The notes below the pieces were generated by a model, which ran no database searches, had not been told where the DNA came from, and was given only the letters and a program-made list of their open reading frames with translations. Below are positions 23,501-36,015 of a stretch of DNA of 64,000 nucleotides, one piece after another. Within the stretch, counting starts at the first letter, position 1, and each line of letters opens with the position of its first letter. A program made the translations under genes and the position numbers. Source of the stretch: Heliopora coerulea (lineage: Eukaryota; Cnidaria; Anthozoa; Scleralcyonacea; Helioporidae); contig JASJOG010000108.1 in assembly GCA_030142905.1 (NCBI GenBank), positions 945,001 through 1,009,000 of the forward strand, given 5' to 3'.

Positions 23501-26500
23501 TTCGTTCTTCCTTTTCCTTCCTGTCCTTCGTCTAGTTGCCGTTCCTCTCGTCACTCATTTTCACTGCAAACGATAGCCATTTCCTAAACATGCTCCTCAC
23601 CTCGTTATCTTTTGCTTGGGATGCACTCAAAAAGGAGATCTGCGCCATTGCAATAGCGAAACAAAGATTGATGTGGATATGAAAATTAGGAGCACGGTAA
23701 AGACTGAAATAGAAATTGAAGGGAAAAAAATTGTGAATATGAGAAAAATTTTCGCTCACTCCTCGGGGCAACAAGAAGAGAAAAGGACTCGTAATGATAT
23801 GCTACTGTTGGATGAAGATGAACTTGATAGAAAAAATTCTGGTGACATACTTCTGAGTTATCTGCCAAATCCAAAGACTAAAGTTGAGAGTTATACAAAC
23901 AACACTAGATCATGGTGACTTTCACAATCATAATAATGACAGTTAAAAAGAACTTAACGAACTGGAGTTGCTTGTACAAAGTATGGCCCAGCGAGTAAAC
24001 AACGCTAGCAATACTTTAAACGACCACTGAAGCTTAAATATTTTCGCCCAGTAGTCAGTTGTCCACTCGTCAAATGAATTCTAAGTTCGGCTGTTCAAAG
24101 TACAGACATCGTTGTGCTCTCGTTAAGAGTGTGAGAATGCGAAAAAAAAAAACAAAAACAACAAAAAAAACTCAACAAAAACAACAAAAAAAAAACACTT
24201 GCGTTATGCATGACAGCGTCATGACGTTGTGACCACCTCCAACCTCACTTTAACCTTAACTTTTTTCAACACTAAACCTAGACTATATCGTGATAAAAAT
24301 AGAGTCACGTTGTCATGTGCATGAACAACATCAACGAGTTCTTCTTGTCACTCTGAACAGTTAGTCTGAAATAACATGAAATATTTACCCAAAAGCAAAA
24401 TATACAGCCACGGTTACAAAAATTGCTGCCAAAGACAAAGAACATCCAATATTTGTCAAGATGTTTAGGGCTCGTCCGTGGTTATCATCAAGCTGCAAAA
24501 TGACACACAAAATCTCTTTAAAAACTTTATTACTTGTTCTAATTACAAATAAATAACAAATTGAAAATTAACGTATGGTTGGTAACAGCCGTGACTGATC
24601 GCAAAAAGAACCCTAAGGTATCGCGCAAAGCCCTTCTTAAGATAGTGAAACTTGTTCTGAAACAGGTTAGAATTCTTTGAGATCAGTCTCGGCAGTTACC
24701 AACCTTTGAACTTTTCACGTTATGAAACACTGTCTACGCAGTACTCTATTTTTATAGAATTGAAAATTAGTTGAGTGGCCCTTTCATGTCATGAAAATCG
24801 AAAATATTCGTAACTAACACGAGGGTTATTATTGTGTAGTGAATAATGTAGCGTTATAGCTGTAAATATAATCCCTCTTAGATAAAACCCCTCCGTTATT
24901 TCCATAAACAATTTCTTAGATTTTCGAAGCTACAATGATATGCACATATGAAATTTTCAATAAATTTTACATACATTGATACACATTTGAGCAACACCGC
25001 CAAACCTCATACGCATGCGTGGACATTAAACTTCCAAGGTAGAAAAATATGGGAACACTATTGTGTTTCACCATGACCTGAAACTGAACACATCACTTCG
25101 ATCGATAATCCGTACAGGACGTCAATAATTGTAGTTCAAAATACACTGAATTTACTCCATCCGTAATTTTCATGTGCTTTGTAGGCTTCCTATATGATTT
25201 TTGAACACCGGTAACATTAAAAATGAGCAGCAACCCTCGCAGAATGAGTTTTAAGAGTTGAATGTAAAGATCTACATTTTGACAAAGCTAGTACATCTGC
25301 ATTCACGATACCTCAACGTCCTTATATTGCATCAAGATTGCAAAGTTTGTAAGATGAGTACAGTTGCACTGAGTCTGTGTAGTATTCCATGACATAACAG
25401 TACAACCTTGCGTGGACCACACACCAAATGACTTATTGCTGTAAGGAAGACAAGTGAGAAATGCAGATGAACTTCGCGATCACTGACGACACTCGGTGTC
25501 ATTGTTTTCCTTCGAGTCAACACGCCTGTGTAGAACGTGTACTTTTTATATTAATTCCCATAAGAGAATTTTTAATCATGGGAAATTTTAGTGAAGAAAC
25601 TGCCATCATATATTTCGCTTTTTCAGCGAGGAGTTTTCTAAAACGGAAAAAAAGTACTCGTTAAATAATTTTCGAAGATGGTGTTCAAAAAATTCTGACC
25701 TTTCGGCAAGTTTCCAAAATCCACAAAACGGTGATGCGTCTCCTGGAATCGGCTGAAATAAGAAGAAAAACAACTGATTTTTTTTTCATTTGATGAGACA
25801 TTGTTAGAAATAATCAAGTCTTTGCCATGAATCCAGCGTAAGTAAATTTCTCAGTCTCGTTCAAAACGCTCGGCCATATACCTTATTGTGTCCTAAAGTG
25901 ATCGTAACGGTTTCGTTTGTGTTGAGTCCAAAACGAATTGGTGGGTTAACTTGACAAGATAACACTTTGGACACAATGTGTTGACTCCAGTGTGATCGAA
26001 ACCTAAAAGTAAACCACGAAAAGTGAGCAAAACCAGAGAACAAAATGCTGGAACGTATAAAAGCAAAAAGCACAGTTTTGTCATTCCTCCTCGATAAAAA
26101 CAAACTGATTCCAACACTCCTTATTTCCGGCCTGCCACTATGACTGTTGCCCTCGTGTATCCGATTCATTTACAGAATTCAATCGACTTGACGATGTCCC
26201 CGGCCATTTTGCCGAGCTCTCGCCGTGCAAGAAACATGCGCTGGGAACGAGATTGCTCCATTGCGTTCTTAAACATCAAATATCAATGCTGGACGTGCTG
26301 TACTTACTTGGAGTCAGCCTCTTCCAAAGTTGTTGGAAGTCGTTCATGAAGACTGCTGTAGACATAGCCTCCAATGTTAGCTATCAATGGAGAAGAGATA
26401 CAAGAAGTCACATTCTTGCCTACAAACATATCTGTGATTGATTAACACGGCTGTGATGAAGGACGTCATATCCCTGTGATTGGTCAAAATAACACCTGAG

Positions 26501-28904
26501 GACGAATTGACGTATGTGGGCGTGATTGGTTGTAACGATGATGATGCGGGGATTGTCATTCCTGTGATTGAGCCACGCTGATATTTACACAGTAGCGTCT
26601 GGAGCGTTTGTTGGTGGTGGAATTAAAAATGTAGATTAAATTTTTTTCTGAGACTCTTCCTTGAAAGTATATTCAAGTGTTACATAGTTTAGGTTTTTTC
26701 CATGAAGGTTTACCCTACTATTCAAGAGATTTTTCTCCGTTATTTTATTGTATGATAGACTCAATAGATGTACGTTTGACAGACCTGAATCCGAGTTATT
26801 AATAGTCGGCACCACAAAACTGTTCGATGATGGCAGTTGTGAGAAGACTGGATTCATGTAGTCAGGGAAACGTAGAGACGTCTTATAGGAGGTATCCACT
26901 TGGTCAACAGAAAACACTGGAATAAGAGGACCCACGATGGTTAACGAGAAGCTCTTGGTACAGGAAGGGAGGGAGAAATAACAATCTCACTCCCTTGCTT
27001 TTACTTTGCCCTCTCTTTTCGTGCCGTTCTCTACTATTTACGCTATCTTACCTATCCCAAGGTATCCCTCACTTACCCATTAATTTCGAGGTCGCCGACA
27101 CTGGGCTTGTCGCGTTCATCGCAAGTGACAACAAGCCTTCGGAAGCAGAAAGAAAATTATCCGCCATCTTTGGATTCTACAACGTGAGAAACAAAAATAT
27201 TAAAAATTAATGATCACTAAAGTCTCTCCCCCACTAGGCCGAGTCTATGCACATTTCACTATAAAGTATAAACGACATTGAAACGAAACAGACAGAGCAA
27301 GTGAATGAGGACTGGGACTTAGTGGTGTTAAGAAGAATCTACCTTTTTCCATTCCGATGTTGAAAAGTTCAGAAGTTTGCTGGAGGCAGCAACAAACGCC
27401 TGGGAGTTCAGTAAAACGAAGTTAATAAAGAACACATTATGAACAACGGATAACTTGCTACAAATCTATCATGCCACGTTCCTCTTTTGTATAACTTCAA
27501 ACAGTACCATAGATAAACAAATCATGCCTTACCCCAACATCAACGTCCTCAATACTTGTAGCATTTGAGATAAGTTTGTCCAATTCTGCAGCTAACGATG
27601 CACCATCTAACAATGGTAAAATGTGAGATAACCTCTGCCCATAAGGTCCACGTACTTTCAGCGCACAAAGTTCTTCTACTATTACATACCTGACAAAACG
27701 CGATACACTGAGTTTGTCCATGGACCTCCTTTCCCGTTCCTGCAGCTTGAACTTGTACCATATTTGTAGTAAGTATTGTGGGCATTTGGTCCTGACCAAC
27801 ACTCGCCTTGGTTCTGGACACCATAAACTTTGTATCCACTAAAAGCAGCTTGTTCTTCACAACCTTTGATTAAGTTCGTGCCGACGGACAGCTTAACTGG
27901 CATCGCGCGTGTAGACTCGTCTTTAAAACAACCAATATATCCGTTGGAAACTAAATAGGAGGGGGAAAATGGGTCCATACATTTGCAGAAAAAATAAATC
28001 AGTTTATTTTGAGGAAGAAAAGTGGGGAAAGGCCCACACCCGCTCAGTGGAGAATTTAGGAGTGGGAAGGTGTCACGGAGATCATAACAGGTAATATTAT
28101 CTTTGTTAATTTTCTCGAACAATTTTAGTTGTTATTGATTTTGTGTGTTGACTTTCCGCGGTAAGATTTCCTTCGTTAGTGAACAAGGATAAATGAATGA
28201 AACTAATTAATTTGTTCTGGTGCACACCAGACGATCTTACTCACGGAAAACATTCGGACTAGAAAGATATTAATTGATCAAAGTGATAATTCAAATCAAA
28301 TGTAATAAATTCAAATATATATATTTATATATATATATATATAATCATAATTTATAATAATATAAATCTAATTCTTGATGAAGGGGCAGGGCTCCGAAAC
28401 GTCCATTTTTAAATAAAGTAAAGAGTTTTACCTTGATGTTTTTATTATCTTAAACTCGAGTTTGGTTTGGTTTTTGATTTATATGTAATTATCATCCATA
28501 TACCTGTACATATACACATACCTATACACACACACACACACACGTACACACACACGTACACATACACATACACAAACACACATATAAAGAGGTGTTAGAT
28601 ACCCCGAAATGTTGATAATAAAGTTTTCTAAATAAGTTCTTAAGATTGATTTATAAATATATATATATATATAGTCTATTTGGTTAATGTCTAAGCTTTG
28701 GGCAACTGCCGTTACACGGTGTTTCACGCTTACGCAATCATCAGACGACTAATTACATTTAACTACGTTGTCCCTTTTGATGATCGCGTAAGCGTGAAAC
28801 ACCGTGTAACGGCAGTTGCCCAAAGCTTAGACATTAACCAAATAGACTATTAAAGCTCTACACCTTGTATTGAGCACTCTCCTTTTCAGAGACCAAACAG
28901 CTCC

Positions 28905-28941
<37 letters not shown>

Positions 28942-29131
28942 GCTCAACAACATCGAAATGTGGGAGCGTATATATGTTATATATGTATATAATATATACA
29001 TACATACATACATATAGACTTGGATATGTCCACTAGATATCGACAGTGCTCAACACAAATCAAGTCGTGGAGCTACGTATTATACGTTTAATGGAAATTT
29101 AATAAAAATATAAAAAACTGTTTTTATATTT

Positions 29132-29184
<53 letters not shown>

Positions 29185-29213
29185 CATATATATATATACA
29201 TATATATATATAC

Positions 29214-29282
<69 letters not shown>

Positions 29283-29442
29283 TATATATTTATATATACA
29301 TATATATATTTGCCTTTGTTTTGCGTTTTCGCTCAGCCTATTACGGTATCGAGCGCTCTATACATCTATGCCATACCTGTGACACTTTCGTTACATTTAT
29401 TTGGTTTATATATATATATATTAAATTTCCATTAAACGTATA

Positions 29443-29493
<51 letters not shown>

Positions 29494-29927
29494 AGTATAG
29501 ATATAAATATATGTATATGTATATGTATATGTATATGCACACATGCATATACACAGTAAAGGTGGTCGTATACAAAATGCATTAACACTCGATGAAATAT
29601 GAATTGCTAATCGACAAGCAAGCATTGTTCTTCCAAAGTGAACTATGGCAGCTCTATATCCTAGCTGTCACTAAGCTACAGTGATTTAACACAAACTTGC
29701 AGTGAATGGATAAACAAACAGTAGAAGTAGGCGATGAATGTGGCAAGTGACCAGTGATTTTTGGAGTGCGGACTTTACAAACAACTTTGATAAATCATGG
29801 TATTACATTACCCTGGATAAATCAAATTAGAGTATAACACCCTTCAAAAGAAACTTCTGGAATACATACCTTCACTAAGGCAACAAATTGGAAAAGTGGC
29901 AAATGCGAGAACTAAGAAAAGCTTCAT
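20538..29927 (-). CDS. Adhesion GPCR with WSC-like domain, GAIN/GPS and 7TM
   Basis: Predicted cell-surface receptor of 698 aa. Exons: 29927-29870, 27950-27690, 27606-27533, 27399-27343, 27176-27077, 26916-26785, 26419-26308, 26002-25882, 25752-25700, 25438-25312, 24492-24389, 23703-23601, 23362-23212, 22965-22899, 22819-22753, 22524-22439, 21937-21769, 20792-20538. Exon 1 is a signal peptide ([16 protein letters not shown]). Exon 2 is a Cys-rich WSC-like module ([29 protein letters not shown]). Exons 3-9 form the GAIN region. The GPS in exon 10 has [13 protein letters not shown] and CNCTHLTNF, with predicted autocleavage at HL/T (residues 352/353) and tethered agonist TNFAILMQ. Seven membrane segments follow; TM6-TM7 carry TWLFGIFGF and [13 protein letters not shown]. 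The cytoplasmic tail is Ser/Arg-rich. The exon 6 donor (GTCTGT) is weak but is the only one giving the right phase. Ligand unknown; class-B2 subfamily not assigned. Confidence 0.92.
21022..21099 (-). tRNA. tRNA-like sequence, probably a pseudo-tRNA or tRNA-derived repeat
   Basis: On the minus strand it has a good A box (TAGCTCAATGG), B box (GGTTCGATCCC) and an acceptor stem GTCTTGG/CTGGGGC with G-T pairs. The anticodon arm is poor: the stem is broken by mismatches and the base before the putative anticodon is C rather than T. It lies inside an intron of the GPCR gene, in the same orientation. A working tRNA is unlikely. A SINE head is possible, but no tail was recognised. Confidence 0.5.
21645..21735. 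repeat. ATT/ATTGTC trinucleotide-like microsatellite in a GPCR intron
   Basis: Imperfect TTATTATTG words directly downstream of the TM7 exon donor at 21769. Read in frame past the donor it would give Asn/Asp runs, but a stop and the GPS-7TM splice pattern show it is intronic. Confidence 0.7.
24571..24748. mobile_element. Diverged copy of the dispersed foldback element (GPCR intron)
   Basis: GGTTGGTAACAGCCGTGACT at the left and the near-inverse GATCAGTCTCGGCAGTTACC at the right flank about 80 bp. Just outside the right arm is CACTGTCTACGCAGTA, which also occurs in every unit of the 3129-4040 minisatellite. It sits between GPCR exons 25438-25312 and 24492-24389. Confidence 0.75.
28310..29560. 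repeat. Cluster of AT and CA microsatellites in GPCR intron 1
   Basis: (TA)n tracts near 28315-28345, 28655-28672, 28905-28937, 29136-29310 and 29455-29530, and a (CA)n tract near 28528-28580. They open long meaningless frames such as YIYIYI. They lie between the signal-peptide exon and the WSC-like exon. Confidence 0.92.
28671..28850. mobile_element. 180-bp foldback element in GPCR intron 1
   Basis: Arms of over 60 bp are nearly identical in inverse. They start ATAGTCTATTTGGTTAATGT, contain GGGCAACTGCCGTTACACGG, and end at GTAAGCGTGAAAC on the right. The loop is about 35-50 bp. The element is embedded in (TA)n sequence, so a TA target duplication cannot be told from its surroundings. Confidence 0.88.
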
Positions 29928-32781
29928 GTTGCTGTACTTGTCAGTTATCGATGTTCTGTTTTTTTGTTGTTGTTTTTTTCTCGAGCACGCTAGAGCTAGA
30001 CCGAGAAACGAAACTTTGATCTATAGTTCAAAAAAGTGAGAGTACTATCAATGTTATATCATGATGAAGAGAGGAACGACTGCCGTCCACAGTTAAATAT
30101 TAATAACAACTAAAATACCTGTGATAAACGTCTCCTAGGTTATTTCAAAACAATAAGATGTTGAAAAATATCTTTGCCCACAATTACAAAAACAATCAAA
30201 ATTATTAAGATATTTCACTAACTCATTAATCGCGTTCTTTGTTCAAAGCGTAGGGGCTGTGCACGTCCCTTTATTAAACAAAGACAACAGTTGTAGCAAA
30301 AGGGAGAAAATTTATCCTCTTCAAAAAGTTTGAAAACACCAGGAAGGTTTCTTGGCAAACAAGTTCACCAGCATGCTAACGCCATTATCAATCGCAGTAT
30401 CTGAATCTAACTCACGTGATGTAAATAAAATACAAGGGTATGCCAGCAAAACGTGGTACTGAATCTCACACATTTCCAGCAGACTTTTATAACCATTATT
30501 TCTGCTCTGTCCTTCGCCACGCCAAGCCTCAAAGGTAGTACACAGACAGCAGATTTGAAATATTTACATAGGGCATTATAGAACATCTTTAGGGTAATGC
30601 TCTAAAATTTCTTTTTTGTACGGCCTTCTGTTGTAACAACAGAGGCTGGTCTGCCCATAGTCATTTGACGGACAGACCTGACTCAACCGTGGTATTACTT
30701 TACCATGTCAACGCATTGAGGTTCCAAGAAGAGATTAAAAAGTGAAAATGGATATCATTCAAACCTTCTCAGTTTCACTCACAAGACAAATGTTTCTTTT
30801 CTCGATGTAGTTTGACCTGCAACATTAGTAAAAGACAAACGCAGTCTAATTTTATAGTTCAAACATGAAACTTTTATCTCTAGCCCATATCGCTGGAACA
30901 ACTTAACCTGAAAAATTTCAACCCCGAGAAATTACCTAGCTGAACAATTTAAACTTATAAGGCCTTCATGCAAGATTTTTTTGGTATCATACTTTAAAAA
31001 TATGCCGTGACTTGTTGACTTCTTGTTGTGAAAAGATACAGCTGTCCAACGACAAACCACAGTACCTGCAGACGTACCTTCAAACGAAATGGTGTTTAAA
31101 TTATTTCCCTGTATTGTGAATGGCAATTTTGTCGGAATGGATAATTAAAATTGTGCTCTCTGAAAATATGATCATGCAAACAGCTCTTTAGTGATAAGAC
31201 GTATTTAAATGATTTGTATGCATTCACTGTTTATTGCAAAGTTTGCAGAGTCCTTGTACTTGTGGTTTCATCGGGATACTTTGAAGCGAAAACCACAGCC
31301 GTCGCAAGCAGGTTGCTGCACGGAAATGTAACTAAAGTTGCGATTTTTGCAAGCGATTATGGTTTGGTTAGGATAACCTTCGTCTGACCACTCAAAAAAT
31401 TACCGGCTAAAACCTCGGAAATAAAAATTATTAGCATGTAAGGAAATAGTAAGACCTTGAAAAATAGTCACAATTTCACCGATTTCACCAACAATATTTA
31501 ACACTTCACATGGCAGGTTTTAGGGAGGTCTACCCTGGATGAGTACAAATCTTATAGCGTCAGTCGGAGTAAAATTAATGGTTGACAAATGGCAACATTG
31601 CCGATTAAAGGTTAAATTTCGTCGTCTCTTGCAACACCCACTCCGAATATTAGTGATGTTTAACGACTGTTTATGTTACGTGACGATTAAAATTGGCCGA
31701 TCACAGGTTAGGGGAAAGAATTTCGTCACATCACACATTCTTTGCAAAATTTCTGGACATTTTAAAATCTATATTACTAGGAAATTTGGTACAAGGCTCC
31801 TAACAAGGAATAACTGACACACCTACACCAGATCTAATCAATCTCTAATTATTCTAACTAATCTCCAATTTTCTGAAAGTGTACGTCCAACAAAGGATAG
31901 TACAAAGACGTCCTTTTACTATAAGTAGATAGTAAATAATAGGATAACCAATGAAATTCATGGATCAATGACACAGAAAGGTAAATTCATGCTAGTCAAC
32001 AATTAGAATGAACTGTGAATTTCATAGAAATTCAGAGCGAGTATTCCGATTGCTTCATTAGAAGCAATTTCATGCTATTTTTACAAATTAGTAATGCAAA
32101 AACATGGTATGAGTATTATTTTTGGGAGAAAATTCGAACTTATCGGTTCAGCCAACTCTGTCCGATATCTAACGACAGTTACATCATCGTTACCTCAATT
32201 TCTTTTGTTTTTCGGAGGACGAGAAAGAACTTACCACTAAAGTATTTAACTTTACCTACGACGATATGAATTGTCTTAAAACTAATCTTAATGCCTAGCA
32301 TAGAACACGCACAAAAGCCATTCTTTCTTTTTAAGATGAAGTTTAATGTTCTAAAGTTTCGTGCGCCTCGTAAAATCATCGGAGAATGAATAAATATTAA
32401 GTAGGTTACATGTCGTGTAGTTAGTAACTTTATACACACCTGTAACCCAGTTAGTGTTCATTCTCTGATGAGGTTACGAGATGAAACGGAACATTAGAAC
32501 ACTAAACTTTATATTAAAATGAAAGAATGGATTTTCTACGAGTCCTACACTGGGCATAAGCAATGTATCAACCATCGAGTTTCGCCTTCAGGTTTCGGTT
32601 CAGCCCCCCGGTATATATATATAACCTTTAGCTGGATATCGAATACCACAGCCAATCAGATTGCAGCATTCCCATTAGTCTACCAGTAAGTGTCCACCAT
32701 CAAAGCATGTGCCACGTTAAATCAACAATTCTTACTATTTAATACCTACCCTTGCGTTACTGGGACCAGTTTCAGTACAGA
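29928..32781. other. Intergenic region between GPCR and D-serine dehydratase (head-to-head)
   Basis: Both flanking genes are transcribed away from this 2.85-kb segment, so it holds both promoters. A short inverted stretch TTCTGTTGTAACAACAGA occurs near 30628-30645. A (TA)4-type tract lies near 32613-32622. Otherwise no feature is recognised. Confidence 0.5.
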
Positions 32782-35572
32782 ATGTCCAATCAAAGACGAA
32801 AAATTGACGATTTGCCTTCACCGGCATTTCTTGTCGATCTAACAAAGGTCAAGAAAAACTGTGAGAGAATGAGAATGCGGTGTGAATCCCTTGGAGTCAT
32901 TCTACGTCCACACATGAAGACACACAAGACCCTGTGAGTCTAATTTCATTACGTTTCAAAACAGTCATCAGCTAAATTAACATGAACTTCCAGTACCATG
33001 AACTTACAATGAAATTTTTGATCTTGATCCAAACCAATAATCCATCAGGTAAATCTGACCTTGATTTGCACACCAATCCACAGCTATCATAGTATTATTT
33101 CGATCTATTAGGCATTAATTGACCATATGCCAACATTGTGTACACTCTTCTGTCTGCGTCTGCTTTACCAGTTATGTTTTCATTTCAAGATTATTAACAT
33201 AGTATAACTCCAATAGGGAAGCTGGACTTTTGATGACCAATGGTACTCGTAAACAGGTGGTTGTGTCAACATTGGCTGAAGCTCAGTTTTATTCTGAAAA
33301 TGGCTTCAGCGACATCACATATGCTTATCCATTGAGCATTGATAAAGTTAAAAGGAGTGCTGAATTTGTGAATAAATTGGAACTTTTTCACATAACTGTA
33401 GACAATATGAAAATTATCAAAGCTTTGGGAGAGTACACATTGCCACCAAAGAAAAAGTGGTCAGTTCTTCTGATGGTTGATTGTGGCTCAGGCAGAGGTG
33501 AATTTTCTAATTTAGTACAAGTATATTTAGTTTCCCTTCACCTTTCTAAATCTGTAATTCTGATTGTGCAAAACAAGAATGATTGAAAAATGTATTTCAA
33601 GAGAATATTGTAGGATACAAGTTTGTTTATATCTATTTGTCAAGATGGGGTCCCATATAACAGTGAAAGGGCTTTAGAGATGGTTCAGAAGATATCACAG
33701 CTGGAAAATGCCCAGTTCACAGGGCTTTATACCCACAGTGATGCATCATATCACTGCAAAGGGGCTGAGGAAATTGAAGAACTCTGTCAAATAGCATGGG
33801 GAAGGATGGATGATCTGGCAAATAGGTTGGTGCAGACACTTGGTGACACTACTGCAAATGTCTCCCAAATAACTCCTTGACAGTTTGTATGTTGAGTTAT
33901 TAGCATGTTAATAGTAATAAGCAATAATGTGTAGAAATACCACATGAACAGCTTATTGCTAAATTTACAACTTGCTGACATGACTCATGGCATGGGAACC
34001 ATTTTGGTGTAAATAACACAAGAATAAAATCAAAAAGCTTTGTTAAGATAAAATATACTACATAATAACATCATTCCAGTGGCATAAACAGTACTATTAT
34101 TCATTAAATAAACCATCCATTCATTTGTACAAGGAAAATGGCTTAGGCCTTAGCCCCTTCACCCACCCACCCATATTCCTCACAATGTTTTACATAGCTG
34201 TGTTTGGTCACAAGTTACTGCTTTGTTTGGTAACATTTAGAATAATTCATAATTTGAATATATAGCTTTCTATTCTACTAGGATTAGAGCTAATGGAATT
34301 GAGTGCCAGAACGTTGGCATTGGTGCAACACCGACATGTTCAAAACCACCAGATGCAAAATTTGTTAAAGGGATAACTGAATTTCACCCAGGAAACTATG
34401 TCTTTTATGGTAAAGAGAGTACCTAAACATTTATCACAGTTTTCATATAAGACTTCTAGTAGTGAAGTGCCACTTAGAACAACCAGGCAGGGTTTTCAAA
34501 GACTCACTGCCATTAAAGCTTTTGATGAAAATATTTAAAACTGGTACATCAAAATGTATACTGGTTAATTTAAGCATATGTTTTATTAAAAGATATTACC
34601 CAAGTCAACATTGGATCATGTGAGATGGAGGATATTGCTGTCAAAGTTCTAACAAGGGTCATTTCCCACTATCCTGAACAAGAACACATGCTTATTGACT
34701 GTGGATGGATAGCTCTCACCCTTGATAGTCTAGGAAAGCTTCCAACAGGCTACTGTGTTTTTGAAGGAGAACCAAATCTCAAGTAAGTAAAAACTGACAA
34801 TTTTCACTGGGTCAGTGGGAGGAAGCATTTGCCTACCCAACAGTTGTTTCACCAGGCAATTTGATGATTTAATCATAAAAATATAATTCTCAGACACCAT
34901 GAAACATGAACAGGTAACCCCCCTCCATTTTGAAATCTCCTTAAAAATGACTGACCTGAATTCTGTATGCAAGTTTACTTTTCATGAAAATTTCTTTTTA
35001 GGAGAGATTGGTGGCCATGAACTTTAAAAATATCATGAAAGAAAAGTACTTCCCAAACCTTGTTACAGATATCACTGGCTAATCAACTACTTGTCAATGT
35101 AAATAAAATAGGATGCCTCTTGTCTGTCAGATCCAAACTTTTATTACTTTATCTAGTGACAACTTTGACATCTTGGATTACTTAAATGTTATACACTGTC
35201 TCAGAGAACTCTCTTGTTATAACATTTTATGTATTTTTCACTTTTTTTTTCCAGACTAGTATCCATGACTCAAGAGCTTGGAAAAGTTGTTGCTGTGGAT
35301 GGAAAACTTGATTATTCAAAATATCCAATTGGTTCCCACTTAAAGATATTACCAAATCATGTAAGATGGCTGTCAGGTTAATTTGGTTTGTCTAATCATT
35401 TTTAGAGGAAATTCTTCATCACATTCAGAATCCTCGGTCAAAGATCACTTTCCAACATTAATCTCTTTTCTTCTAACTGTAGGCATGTGCAACAGCAGCT
35501 ATGCATCCTGTTTATTATGTTCACAAAGGTGAAGATGTCATTGACGAGTGGAAACCCATCAGAGGGTGGTAA
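32782..35572 (+). CDS. D-serine dehydratase (PLP- and zinc-dependent, eukaryotic type)
   Basis: Converts D-serine to pyruvate and ammonia (fold type III, alanine-racemase-like barrel). Exons 32782-32933, 33217-33497, 33645-33825, 34282-34409, 34593-34782, 35255-35360 and 35483-35572 join in phase to give 375 aa; chicken DSD is about 376. The PLP lysine is Lys46 in RPHMKTHKT. Other matches are [41 protein letters not shown] and the C-terminal block [15 protein letters not shown], with the zinc-binding His346 and Cys348 pattern (HxC), ending KPIRGW. The exon 1 donor is CCT|GTGAGT. The ATG at 32782 was preferred because it starts just before the conserved LPSPAFLVD block. Bacterial D-threonine aldolase relatives share the fold, but the C-terminal [10 protein letters not shown] favours DSD. 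Confidence 0.95.
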
Positions 35573-36015
35573 TCCAATCACAATGTGGTGTCGTACCCAT
35601 TGCTCTACCTTACATGCTCAATGAAATCAGACTTGCACTGAAACTCCACTTACACTTCACCAAAGTCCATTTGTTGAGAACCTTGACCGTCAGTAATTTC
35701 CCAGATGGATATTTTATTTTATGATTGAATAATTTGAACCTTTTCTATTTATTTAATATATAACAATATTCATTATCATTTTCTTGGCTTAACTGCTATC
35801 ATAGTGACTGCAAGTCTATATCTGGTATCATAACCAACAATAATTTAAAAAATAAGAATATCTTGGAAGTCTAAAATAAGAGTTATCTGATCAAGACTGC
35901 TGCTCACAAATCCAAAGAGCAAGCTCATTTACATTTCAATTAAATTCTACACTTTTTGGCAACTGTCAAGTTATTTCTGCTGCTGAATGTGTTGAAAAAG
36001 CCCATGTATTTTTTT
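35573..36015. other. Convergent 3' region of D-serine dehydratase and DPH6
   Basis: The two genes end tail-to-tail 443 bp apart. A minus-strand AATAAA at 35713-35718 would place the DPH6 cleavage site about 140 nt from the dehydratase stop, so the two 3' UTRs probably overlap. No canonical plus-strand AATAAA was seen here. Confidence 0.5.
35713..35718 (-). terminator. Candidate poly(A) signal of DPH6
   Basis: Minus-strand AATAAA about 300 nt after the DPH6 stop at 36016. Confidence 0.4.

Noticed and set aside
26636..26784. Extension of GPCR exon 26916-26785 to a donor at 26714 or to the stop at 26636
   Set aside because: Those ends are in a phase incompatible with the next exon at 26419, whereas the donor at 26785 keeps the GAIN frame. 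This junction remains the least certain of the gene.
29136..29435. Frames encoding YIYIYI repeats
   Set aside because: They are (TA)n microsatellite.
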